Below are positions 54,083 through 64,000 of a stretch of 64,000 nt of DNA, in pieces; the stretch's first letter is position 1; every line of letters starts with the position of its first letter. A model generated the notes under the pieces. That model saw nothing but the letters and a program-made list of their open reading frames with translations. It did not search any database and was not told where the DNA came from. The DNA comes from Lucinisca nassula (taxonomy: Eukaryota > Mollusca > Bivalvia > Lucinida > Lucinidae): contig OY757019.1 of assembly GCA_963580285.1 (NCBI GenBank), forward strand, positions 57,990,587 to 58,054,586, written 5' to 3'. Made by a program: the position numbers and the translations under genes.

Positions 54083-54242
54083 GAGTGAGTAGTTGAGTTT
54101 TACGTCCCACCAACAGCTAAGGTCATACAGAGACGGGACCGCGGTTTAAAGACTGATCCGAAAGTCTGGAGAAGCCCAGGATCAATCCCGCTAACCTTGG
54201 TTTACAAGGCGAGTAGCGTAACCACTGCACCACGGAGGCTTC
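54083..54242 (-). mobile_element. tRNA-like SINE with 12-bp target duplication
   Basis: Flanked by TCGTATTAAGAA at 54071-54082 and 54243-54254. Minus-strand SINE with tail GAGTGAGTAG/AGTTTTACGTCCC, body CCGCGGTTTAAAGACTGATC, and head CTTGGTTTACAAGGCGAGTA and ACTGCACCACGGAGGCTTC. It is complete and recent-looking. Confidence 0.85.
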
Positions 54243-54444
54243 TCGTATTAAGAATGTTGTTTTGTGAAGATCATATATTACGACAAACATATTGCAAGTT
54301 ATTACCCCCGGTTTAAAAATTCGGTCATAAATGACAATGACCAATCAGAATCAAAGGCATGAAGTGCTAATGCTTATGTGTTCTTAGATGGCTTATGATA
54401 CCAATCTTAGCTCTAAGCTGCATGTTGTAAGTATAGCAATAGTG

Positions 54445-54835
54445 GTTTGAGGAGGAGGCACTGTAGGCAGTGTCTTACCTCTGGTTTCGCTGATTATTTA
54501 CGCCCCATATTCACCAACACCCATTCTGATGAAGCCCCGCCACTTTACTCGGTTCTGTGCAAGCTGATCCCGAGACTCTGTTGGTATGTTGAAGTCTTTG
54601 AGGGAGGTCTTGAGAGTGTCTTTGTATCGCTTCTTCCAGAAACCATGGGAGCGTTTTCCAAATTGCTGTTCTCCATTGAGGATTGTCCGTGACAGACATT
54701 CATCAAGACATTTAGTTGCATGGCATGTCCATCTTATTGTGCCAGTTTCAGAAGAGTAAGTACACTTTGCTTCCCTGCCACTTTCAAGACTTCTATGTCT
54801 GAAATACTGTCTTGCCACTCAACCTTTGGCAGTTT
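54445..54835 (-). pseudogene. LINE ORF2 C-terminal fragment
   Basis: Minus-strand translation with frameshifts: WQDSISDIEVLKVAGKQSVL (54821 down), then GKRSHGFWKKRYKDTLKTSL and KDFNIPTESRDQLAQNRVKW and RGFIRMG. This KKRYKDTLK..L..F.I....W...A.DR..WR pattern is the region C-terminal to the RT in many invertebrate LINE ORF2 proteins. At least one frameshift occurs (about 54720). No RT motif is present. Confidence 0.7.
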
Positions 54836-54839
54836 TCAA

Positions 54840-55625
54840 AGACAGCTTGTTTATGTAAATAGTTTGATTCCGGCCAGCAAAAAAGCCTTAGGACATATAT
54901 TTAAGAAGGCAGTTAAATGGTCGAAATGTTTTAACACGAGGGAAAAAAGTTTATTTTGCATTTGCGCTGGAGCAATATCAATGGAATATGTTAAATGAAG
55001 TAAGATGAAGCTGTTGTGTTGGTCCTATTTAGTACATACATGTATATAAAAGGGCACAAAGATTTTGGGCTAGGTTAAGAAAGCAAATGAATAAATGCAT
55101 AGAAACAAAAGATAAAAAAAAAACTGGAAAACCTCCAAAATTGGACCAGTGCATCAACAAGAACATGGACTGGGCTCCTGACAGGTGCATAAGCAAACCG
55201 TGATATGATACCTAAACAGACGTCACACAACGCCATATAACGCGGCGTCTGATCAGGCCTGGAATTTAAGGGTTTATCGAAAAATCTAAGTTCAGAACTA
55301 TTTTTTTTTCAGCTTACACTCAGAGACAGTCGGCCCATCAGTACTTTCAGCGCTTTGGTTTGACACTGTTTCTCTCACAATTGAACTTAAAAACTTCAGT
55401 AGAAGGCATTTAACGTATAAGTTTTTTTATGCCTTTAGTAGACACAAAGAGTGGTTACACGTGCTGTTCGACGCGACAGGTAAATTCTATGACGAACATC
55501 ATGGAACTTAAATGGCCTTATAAAGGTAAATAGACTTTTTAGACTGAGGATACAGAATTGTCGGATAAGGATCTATGATGGGGCTATGGTTGAGGCAAAT
55601 TTTAAGCAGTAAGACTCAATAATCT
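54840..55625. other. No recognised gene; one solitary hairpin
   Basis: ACGCCATATAACGCGGCGTC..TGATCAGGCCTGG at 55215-55265 is half of the CAGATCAGACGCC hairpin. Nothing else is recognised. Confidence 0.4.
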
Positions 55626-55629
55626 AAAC

Positions 55630-55672
55630 AAAAGGCCATGATGGACCTAATTCGCTCACCTGAGTTATGAGG
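55630..55672 (-). mobile_element. 3'-end remnant of a Helentron-like element
   Basis: On the minus strand: ACTCAGGTGAGCGAATTAGG, then hairpin AGGTCCATCATGGCCT and TTTGTT. This matches the 3' ends at 1165-1201 and 15883-15917 but lacks the body. Confidence 0.65.
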
Positions 55673-55794
55673 TAATAACACGGAAGATCACCAATCGGAT
55701 AATGGTTCAGTGTAAGACAATGGTATCTGCATTTATTTTTATGACTGGAACAGTTTGCACTTTCCAATCTTTTATTAACCTATATATACATAGC

Positions 55795-56002
55795 GGCCCT
55801 TTTTTGGGACATTGGCAAACAGTGAAGACCCAGATCAGATGCCGCAGAACACGGCGTCTGATCTATATCTACACTGTTTGCTTAAAAACATTTATTTTTG
55901 TAACACTTGCCTCAAACAGAAACGAACCTGACACCCATATAATTGGAAATGGACCACTTCAAACTTACAAGGTGGAAGATTCCATTGTCATATATGGGTT
56001 AA
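55795..56002 (+). mobile_element. Hairpin MITE (CAGATCAGACGCC family), variant subtype
   Basis: CAAACAGTGAAGACCCAGAT, CAGATGCCGCAGAACACGGC, GTCTGATCTATATCTACACTG form the hairpin end; right end TTCCATTGTCATATATGGGTTAA. Best match is the reverse copy at 1513-1728. Confidence 0.75.
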
Positions 56003-56122
56003 GAGGGTGTTGACATCTGTCTAAATGCCATTGTAAAATCAAAGCACTTGCAGCACTGTTGGGTAAATTGTCCCTCATTCAAGGCTGGATATCGTTTAAA
56101 AATTTAAAGAATTTACTATTTT

Positions 56123-57990
56123 TATACCCCCTCTTTTGCAAAAAGGGGGCCGGGGCATTCTTTTTTTCTGTTCTTCCGGCATCGATCATATCTTGAAACG
56201 TTTATGACTCTGAATCTTTAAATTTGGTATATAAGCAAAGCACCTTAGTAGTAATTGTTTGACAGAAAATCCAGCTTCTGTCTGTCACATTTCCCTTGTA
56301 CTTGTCCATTTTTCATTCAGTTTTAGAGCTTAAGATAAACACGGACTAAATACGTAAGCACTATTTGAGTAACTCTTGCCAACAATAAATGACAGATTAT
56401 TGAACATTTGTGAAAATACAGTATATGGGTGGCATAATTGATGCAGTATGGACATCCTTTAAATCCGTTTTTCTTTCTTTCCAGGAAAGTCCCATCATAA
56501 ACAAATTTTCGTCAAAGATTTCTAAGAAATTATCAAAGCTAGAAGAATCAAACTTGGTATGCGATGCAATAATAATAACTTTATCGTGCTTTCTTACCTT
56601 ATTTGTTCGTCTGTTCTTTCATTCTTCTTTCTCTCCATATATGTCTATGATAATTTTCTCGTCAAAGATTTCTCAGAAACTATAATAGCCAGATGCCTCA
56701 AACTTGGTATACAATGTCATGATGATAACTTATATCGTGTAAAAGAAAAAGGGATTTTCCTACTTATTTGTTCATTTGTTCTTTCATTCTTTTCATGTAG
56801 GCCAATGTTACCTTTTTCGTCAAAGATTTCTCGGTAACTATTTTAGCTAGAAGCCTCAAACTAATAACGATAACTTATATCGAGTAAGAGAAAATTGGCT
56901 TCATTGGCTTATTTGTTCATTATTTTTGTCCTTTCATTCTTCTTTCTCTAAATATAGGCCAATGTTATTTATTTTCACCAAAGATTTCTCAGAAACCATA
57001 AAAGCTAGAAGCCTAAAACTTGGTATGCAATTCAATAATGATGACTTATATCTTGTAAGAGACAACTGGCTTTTTTGGCTGTTTGTTCTTTAGTCTTCTT
57101 TTTTCTCCATAGGCCAATATTACTGTTTTGTCAAAGATATTTCAGGAACTATTAAAGCTAGATGCCTCAATCTTGGTATGCATTATAATAATGGTAACTG
57201 TATCATGTAAGAAAATTGCGCTTTGTTTGCTTATTTGAGCATTTGTTCTTATATTCTTCTTCTCTCCTCAGAGGCCAATGTTAAATGCTTCGTCAAAGAC
57301 TTCTCAGGAACTACAAAAGCTAGAAGCCTCAGATGCAATAATGATGACAATTTGTGTGAGAGACAGTGGGCTTTCTAGGCCAATTTGTGTATTTATCCAT
57401 TTATTTTTCTTTCTTTCCACATAGGTCAAAGTTAAATTGTTCGTTAACTGTAAATGCTAGAAGCCTCAAATTCGGTATGCAATGCAATGATGATGGCTTA
57501 TATCGTGTAAAAGACAATGAACTTTATTTGCTTATATTCTTCTGTTCTTTCATTTTTTACCCTTCATATAGGCCGATGTTAATTTTTCGCCATCTTTAAT
57601 CGAAAAAAAAATATCCGATGATGATGAACTATAAAAGCTAGTAGCCGCAGTCTTCGTTTATAATGTAATGATGATGACTTATATTGTGGATGAGACAATG
57701 GACTTTCTCCGCTTAAATGTTCATTTATTCTTTCACTTTTTCTTTCCATATATTAGGCCAATGTTATATTGTAGTCAAAGATTTATCAGGAACTAATCAA
57801 GCTAGAAGCATCAAACTTAGGTTACCTATGCAATGATGATGACTTATATTGAGTAAGAGACAATTATCTTTCTTGACTTATTTGTTCATTTGTTGTTTCA
57901 TTCTTCGTTCTCCTCTATACTGACAAATGTTATATTTGTTTCGTCAAACATTCCTTAGGAGCCTTATGATGGTGTATCATCACTTTAACA
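56123..57990 (+). mobile_element. Degenerate ~150-160-bp tandem array with Helentron-like 5' end
   Basis: Starts TATACCCCCTCTTTTGCAAA..AAGGGGG, a hairpin like the element at 353, then a pyrimidine-rich run. GTCAAAGATTTCTC (or variant) recurs at 56511, 56661, 56819, about 56979, 57126, 57292, 57772 and 57945. Units carry AAGCTAGAAGCCTCAAACTTGG, ATGATGACTTATATCGTG and TTTGTTCATTTGTTCTTTCA. No 3' hairpin was found before 58000. Frames within are repeat by-products. Confidence 0.65.
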
Positions 57991-58086
57991 GGTCTGTAGG
58001 ATAAGACCTAAAAATAGCTTTGTTTCCGCTAACCCGACCGACCCTGATTTTTTCTGCCGACAGCAATTTTTATTGCCATCCAGAAA

Positions 58087-58650
58087 AAAATAAAAATAGA
58101 AGTGAAAGCAATTTAGGATCGATACAATTAACACACAGCTCCCATCAGAGACACCGAAGGGAAATTAATACAAACATGGAACAACTTGACCCTAATGGAA
58201 ACATCAATAGCGGAAAGTCAAAAGGATAGTTACTTTCCCACAAAATGGCCACTTGGCTACCCAAAACAAAATAACATAAGCGATACCCGCACTCAAAGAC
58301 AAACCATAACAAAAATAAACCGCGATAGAACGGTCAGTGAAAAGAATGCCACCGGGGAGATGGGGGGGGGGGGGGGGGGGGCTTAAATCGATTTTACTTG
58401 GTCACAATCCTCGCCCTTACTTCCGTCGCGATTTTGACAAATTATTTGTTCAGTCTGCATGAAGGCCTCCTAACTCATTAGTGCAACATCTCCGTGAACA
58501 AAAAACAAACAAACAAACAACCACAGAAATGAAACAACGGTGAGGACTCGACAGCAAGAAACCACTGAAATGCTGGAGCAAAAGAAGACCAACAGTTAGA
58601 CTCCGATGGGCCCGGTCAGAGACAGAGCATCAGACACCAACCAACATTAC
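58087..58650 (-). mobile_element. Retroelement tail following an RT C-terminus
   Basis: Complete tail on the minus strand with an 18-base G run at 58364-58381 in the otherwise conserved CCACTGGGGGG spot. CACCAACCAACATTAC at 58637 joins a 30-bp spacer and the RT stop at 58686. Confidence 0.8.
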
Positions 58651-58685
58651 ATAAAATTAGATAGTCTCTAATTCTCAGAACGCCG

Positions 58686-59030
58686 TTACGCTGAAACCGT
58701 CACAGAATGAGGGAAGCAAAGTTGTCAACCGTGATTGAAACTACCATGCATCCAGTCTGTCGTATAACATTTATGTTGTACCTATCTTTTTATCTCGAGG
58801 ATGGATTATACGAAATTGGGTGCTGAAGTCATTGCATTTATATATTTTTCTGAATTTATATACTAAGTCACCATAAAATATGGGTTCCGATAGACTTTGT
58901 TGGAGAAGAGATATAAGTTTAACATCAAAATCAAAATAATCGCGTTTATCATAAATTTTGCCAGAAACAAACCCATCTACAACAGATAGATGTAAATCCA
59001 AAAACGGGATCAGTATCAGAAGAATTTTCT
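58686..59030 (-). pseudogene. Penelope-like RT, family B, C-terminal fragment with internal deletion
   Basis: Minus strand: LDLHLSVVDGFVSGKIYDKR, then FDFDVKLISLLQQSLSEPIF and YGDLVYKFRKIYKCNDFSTQ, ending near SVTVSA at the TAA (58686-58688). About 85 codons present in the copy at 48902-49500 (PFLYGD to the YRRHYDL region) are missing between FDFD and LLQQ. The start follows the RT catalytic core, as in the other truncated copies. Confidence 0.75.
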
Positions 59031-59379
59031 TTCCTACCGACCTTAATATTTTTCTAACACTTTTGATGAAAATTCATAAAACTGTCAAACTAGCATATTT
59101 AATAATTGAAACCCCGTTCCTTTGCTTCCTAAATGCTTTTAACCTCATTATTTGAATGTTTTAATGTAATATAGTTAAAATTTAGCCATTTTAACTGTTT
59201 TTTGCTTCTTTCCATCAAATAAAAAGTTGACAAAAATAAATAATAATAATAAAAAAGACGATTTAGCTATCTACCGACCCATACCTCTGCATATTAGCGG
59301 AAACACTGCTAAAATGCTCCATGTTTGATCCCCGTTTCAGTAAAATGGTATGGTCAGATTCTCTGGCAGTTCTAGTTAG

Positions 59380-60600
59380 CTCAGGCTCCATTTTGTTAAG
59401 CTGATTTGACCATTTTAGCAATTTGGGCATAGGGACATAAGAGGCCTAATACATTAAAATATTTTGAAATCGGGCTGGTGGTCCACAAGGAAATTACATT
59501 TACATGTATTTATTTATTTATTTTTTCAGTTTTCAGCTCTGGCAGCCACTTCATTCAGCCAGTGAACTATTTCGGCAATTTAGGTGTAAAGAGGCATAAC
59601 ATTACGCAAACACGCCTATACAAATACATTACCACCACCTTTATCGCCGAAAAAATAAAAAAATTATGATGACAAATTGTGATATTTTTCTTATTTCTGC
59701 TCAAAATATAGATTGTGGGCACTCGTTAGAACCGCCTCATCGAGGCGGTTCTAACGAGAACCCACAATCTATATTTTAGAGCAGAAATAAGAAAAATAAA
59801 CCGCCTCATCGAGGCGGTTCTAACGAGAACCCACAATCTATATTTTAGAGCAGAAATAAGAAAAATAAGGTATACCCCCGGAAACCCCAGGTTTACTATA
59901 TAAAAGTGGGGTTCAAGGGGGTCAAAATTATATAGGCGTGTTTTCGTGATGAGAGTTTATATCTGTTAAAATTATTTTTAAATCAGGTCATTGGCACAAT
60001 TATTTTGAAATCGGGCGATTGGTCTTGATGACGTATTTTAAGCTCGGGCCGCTATTTTGTTCAGTAGAGTGGAACCATTTTAGCAATTTTAGTAGAGGGT
60101 CACCCGAGGAACATTTCTGTGAAGTTATTTTGAAACAGCCCATTAGCCTAGGAGGAGATGTCTTTTGATTTGTTTTTCTGTCATTAGCTCTCGTGGCCAT
60201 TTTGTTCAACGGAACGGACCAATTTTAGCAATTGGGGATTTTTTCTCTATTTTAGCTCTGGTGGCCATTTTGGTCAGCGGAGCGGAACCATTTTAGTGTA
60301 ATTTGGTAGAGGGTCGTCCAAGGAACATTTCTATGAATTTATTTTGAAATTGGTCGTCAACCTAGGAGATGTCATTTAAAGTTTTTTTCTTGTTTTAGCT
60401 CTGGGGCCATTTTGTTCAGCGGAGCGGAACCATTTTAGACGTTTTGTTAGAGGGTCACCCAAGGAATATTTATGTACATTATTTTGAAAGCAGGCAATTT
60501 GCGTAGGAGGAGATGTCGTTATTTTTTCTACATTTATCTCTGACGGCCATGTTGATCAGTGGAGCGGAACCATTTTAGCAATTTTAGTAGCGACCAAGAA
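59380..60600. repeat. Degenerate ~145-bp array (GCCATTTTGTTCAGCGGAGC)
   Basis: Landmark GGAACCATTTTAGCAATTTT (or variant) recurs near 59405, 59560, 60065, 60212, 60280, 60425 and 60560, with GGGTCACCCAAGGAACATTT and TTTTAGCTCTGGTGGCC. A MITE splits it at 59604-59947. No end structures are found. Confidence 0.65.
59604..59947 (+). mobile_element. ACACGCCTATA MITE with internal 65-bp duplication
   Basis: Ends ACGCAAACACGCCTATACAA and TATATAGGCGTGTTTTCGT. The central hairpin GTTAGAACCGCCTCATCGAG / CGAGGCGGTTCTAACGAG is followed by a second exact-looking copy of ACCGCCTCATCGAGG..CAGAAATAAGAAAAATAA (59733-59867). It interrupts the 145-bp array at 59600/59950. Confidence 0.8.
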
Positions 60601-60989
60601 GAATTAAGAAGCCCCATCAGAGGAGTATATGCATGCCTATTGCGGCAACACGATGGGAATATTCATCAACCCATTCTATTTCATCAGTAATTTCAAAGGA
60701 ATTCCGTTTGCATCACATACATACCAAATGCCATTACGATGATATATTTTGAATGCTTTCTTTTGTGTTCAGTTTCAAGAACAAATGAAAACGTCACTTA
60801 GACATCATCTTTATGATCCTTGCGCTTCTTCGAAATTATTATCTCTAAGCAAAGGGCCAAGTGAAATCTAGGGTTATTAGAACATTGTTCGTACCTCGTT
60901 GTGTAACAATTGCTTGTTTGACATATGTGGGCTTTTTGTTGGCATAGCTGTTTTGTGGGCTTTTGTTATACCCGCCTTCTATTTGAAGG

Positions 60990-61205
60990 ATTTACCGTCG
61001 GTTCTTCCGTTTACTATATTATTTTGTTTTGGTTAGCCAATTGGCCATTTTGTGGGAAAGTAACTGTCCTTTTGGCCTTGCGCTATCGATATTCCATTAG
61101 GGTCTAGTTGTTTCATGTTTGCGCTTCTTTCCCTTTGGTGTCTCTGATAGGAGATGTGGGTTAATTGTATCGATTCCTGATCATTGTCTTCACTTCTATT
61201 TTGTG
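60990..61205 (+). mobile_element. Retroelement 3' tail, 5'-truncated
   Basis: GTTTTGGTTAGCCAATTGGC, AAGTAACTGTCCTTTTGGCC, GGGTCTAGTTGTTTCATG, GTGTCTCTGATAGGAG, TCGATTCCTGATCATTG, ending CTTCACTTCTATTTT. Confidence 0.7.
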
Positions 61206-61935
61206 ACAGTTTGGACGAAGATATGTTGCTTCGTTAATCTAAATTTTCTAGTGCAGCTTTACAGCAAAGACGCTCATCATAACGCACGGATGCGAAGACC
61301 GATAATAATCATCGCAGTTAGCAGGCATTATATCTTTTTTGCTGTACCAAATTTCACATTATTTTTCATGAACATGAAAATATGAAATATACATTAGTTG
61401 GGACCCAAACAACATTGTTCGGCTATGTAGAGTCAGGATGTCCTGCACACGCGCCAGCTTAACAGTGTAACTCAGTCCTGAAAGAGACCTAAAGACTGAT
61501 GGTCGATGTTCGGAATCCAATCAGCAACTCGGTGGCAGTATGTAGATATCAATAGTTGCTACATGCCCCTTTTCTGATGATTATTTTGTGATATTCTTCT
61601 TTCTTATTCTCCAAACATAGATTTGTGTACTTGTTTTTACCCTTAAGCTGCCGAGAAAAACGGCATCTAAAAATGTCGTCTGTTGTATCTTCGCGCAAAC
61701 GTTTTTGAAAATATGTTTGCATACAGGCAGTGTGGCCCCAGATCAGACTGCAGTCCACACTGTTTGTAAAAAAGGACATTTAAAGTAACTGGCTGGCGAC
61801 AAAGCAGACAGCAATTGTCGTGACTGGAATATTTTGGGTTAACAGTCTCCATTGAGCAGTTCCAAAGAATACCTTCAACCAGTGCTTCAGCTGAAGTGCA
61901 CGACCCGCCGGATGCTTTTAGCTTTATGAGTGTTA
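61206..61935. other. No recognised gene; one solitary hairpin
   Basis: GGCAGTGTGGCCCCAGATCA..GACTGCAGTCCACACTG at 61715-61775 resembles the CAGATCAGACGCC hairpin. Other frames here show nothing recognisable. Confidence 0.4.
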
Positions 61936-61938
61936 CCA

Positions 61939-64000
61939 TATATGGGTATGGCGGCCATTTTGGTCATGTGACCTGGACATAAAACGGTTCCCCCAATAAA
62001 TGCGCCTTATCGTATGGAGCAAAAATATATCTTATACTTTAGTACTGTATTCTGAATCGTTTGCAGGATAAAATCCAACACAAAAGCATATGTGTCAAAG
62101 TTTGACCTAGGCACAAAGTAGGTCAAGGTCAACCCAGGGTCACCATTTTAGCAATTTATGATGGGCCTACGTTCCAGATGCTATTTATCAAGTTTCGTGG
62201 AAATCTGCACAGTGGTTCTGAAGAAGACTATTTTTGAAGGGTTTTTACCAACTATTGCTTGGCGGCCATTTTGGTCATGTGACCTGGACCCCATGAGGAA
62301 ATTTTGGTTTCCCCCATCCCGTAGAGGCTCCATATGAAATTTGACTTCAATCGGCCCAACGATTTCCGAGGAGAAGCAGTTCGAAAAATTTCACATTTTT
62401 CCCCTCGGCGAGGCTGTACTAAATGGAATGTAATATTTCGCAAGTTCATTGGTAAGATCTCATTGATATTTATCAGAATGCCAAAAATTGTTTAAATATT
62501 CCAAGCGGTTAAGTCACTATCACCAATTTTCACAAACGGGTTACGGACGGACAGATAGACAGACCATATATGGCTTGGCGGCCATTTTGGTCATGTGTCG
62601 TGGACCCCATGAGCAATTTTTGGTTTCCCCCATCCCATAGAGGCTCCATATGAAATTTGATTTCAATCGGCCCAACGGTTTCCGAGGAGAAACAGTTCGA
62701 AAATTTTCACATTTTTCGCCTCGGCGAAGCTATACTAAATCGAATGTAATATTTCGCAAGTTCATTTGTTAGATATCATTGATATCTATCAGTATGCCAA
62801 AAATTGTTTAAATATTCCAAGCGGTTAAGTCACTATCACCAATTTTCACTTACGGGTTACGGACGGACAGACAGACAAACCATATATGGCTTGGCGGCCA
62901 TTTTGGTCATGTGACCTTGACCCCATGAGCAAATTTTGGTTTCCCCCATCCCATAGAGGCTCCATATGAAATTTGACTTCAATCGGCCCAACGGTTTCCG
63001 AGGAGAAGCAGTTCAAAAATGTTCGAAAATTTTCACATTTTTCGCCTCGGCGATGCTATACTAAATGGAATGTAATATTTCGTAAGTTCATTGGTTAGAT
63101 CGCATTGAAATCTATCAGTATGCCAAAAATTGTTTAAATATTCCAAGGGGTTAAGTCACTATCACCAATTTTCACAAACGGGTTACGGACGGACCCAAAG
63201 AAGGTCAAGGTCAACCCAGGGTCACCATTGTAGCAATTTATGATAGGCCTACATCCCAGATGCTATTTATCAAGTTTCGTGGAAATCTGCCCAGTGGTTC
63301 TGGAGAAGACTATTTTTGAAGGGTTTTTACCATATATGGCTTGGCGGCCATTTTGGTCATGTGACCTGGACCCCATGAGTAAATTTTGGTTTCCCTATCC
63401 CATAGAGGCTCCATATGAAATTTGACTTCAATCGGCCCAACGGTTTCCGAGGAGAAGCAGTTCGAAAATTTTCACATTTTTCGCCTCGGCGAGGCTTTAC
63501 TAAATGGAATGTAATATTTCGCAAGTTCATTGGTTAGATCTCATTGATATCTATCAGTATGCCAAAAATTGTTTAAATATTCCAAGCGGTTAAGTCACTA
63601 TCACAAATTTTCACTTACGGGTTACGGACGGACAGACAGACAAACCATATATGGCTTGGCGGCCATTTTGGTCACGTGACCTTGACCCCATGAGCAAATT
63701 TTGGTTTCCCCCATCCCATAGAGGCTCCATATGAAATTTGACTTCAATCGGCCCAACGGTTTCCGAGGAGAAGCAGTTCAAAAATGTTCGAAAATTTTCA
63801 CATTTTTCGCCTCGGCGAGGCTATACTAAATGGAATGTAATATTTCGTAAGTTCTTTGGTTAGATCTCATTGATATCTATCTGTATGCCAAAAAATGTTT
63901 AAATATTCCAAGCGGTTAAGTCACTATCACCAATTTTCACAAACGGGTTACGGACGGACAGACAGAATGACAGACTGACAGACTGACAGAATGACAGAAT
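61939..64000. repeat. 316-bp tandem array with higher-order organisation, runs off the window
   Basis: Landmark GGCGGCCATTTTGGTCATG lies at 61951, 62261, 62577, 62893, 63343 and 63659: steps of 316 bp except 450 between 62893 and 63343. The extra ~135 bp (63194-63337: AAGGTCAAGGTCAACCCAGG to GAAGGGTTTTTACCA) also occurs at 62112-62252, so the order is B-A-A-A-B-A-A with a ~1084-bp higher-order period. Units contain TTACGGACGGACAGACAGAC and CCCCATCCCATAGAGGCTCC. The last 45 bp turns into GACAGAATGACAG-type simple sequence. Confidence 0.9.

Noticed and set aside
54447..54692. Plus-strand 81-codon frame
   Set aside because: It is antisense to the LINE ORF2 fragment, whose protein pattern is recognisable on the minus strand.

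Overview
The window looks like nuclear DNA of a bivalve mollusc: AT-rich, intron-less, and filled with repeats of kinds typical of bivalves. These include minisatellite-bearing 'pearl'-type elements rich in AAGGTCAAGGTCA words, tRNA-derived SINEs, many hairpin MITEs, Penelope-like reverse transcriptases, and Tc1 and pogo DNA transposons. The genus cannot be told from sequence alone. I see no intact host protein-coding gene, rRNA gene or functional tRNA gene. Every recognisable protein is a transposase or reverse transcriptase, and nearly all are broken.

Layout. 1-6.6 kb: end of a 166-bp-unit tandem-repeat element with a smaller element nested in it, two families of TTAA-ended MITEs, two tRNA-headed repeats, and a complete 145-bp-unit element (5.16-6.55 kb). 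6.6-8.7 kb: a 1.06-kb fold-back palindrome and a hairpin MITE. 10.1-11.9 kb: a 128-bp array with nuclear-receptor-like palindromes. 12.1-12.8 kb: a LINE reverse transcriptase fragment. 13.1-15.9 kb: a complete 166-bp-unit element. 16.2-20.7 kb: MITEs and SINEs. 20.7-22.9 kb: a MITE split by a decayed Tc1 copy that is itself split by a SINE. 24.4-27.5 kb: a retroelement tail split by a 161-bp-unit element. 28.2-33.6 kb: MITEs, retroelement tails, a chimeric 276-bp insertion and a large hairpin. 33.6-37.3 kb: a pogo-like transposase pseudogene carrying a nearly intact Tc1. 37.6-41 kb: the only long stretch almost free of repeats. 41.2-46.6 kb: nested Penelope-like RT elements. 46.6-56 kb: scattered tails, SINEs, MITEs and a LINE fragment. 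56.1-64 kb: three further minisatellite-type arrays, the last with a higher-order period and running off the window.

How the parts fit. The most striking shared design is a set of non-autonomous elements with different cores but one architecture: a 5' hairpin beginning with a short word (for example AGCTCACCTG), a pyrimidine-purine simple-repeat stretch, a core of 128-166-bp tandem units, the inverse of the 5' word near the 3' end (CAGGTGAGCGA), a 3' hairpin, and a terminal CTTG or CTAG before TT. This matches non-autonomous Helitron2/Helentron elements. No Rep/helicase is present here, so mobility would depend on a copy elsewhere. Several cores are dense arrays of nuclear-receptor-type hexamers. 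Nested insertions with clear target duplications allow relative dating of many events.
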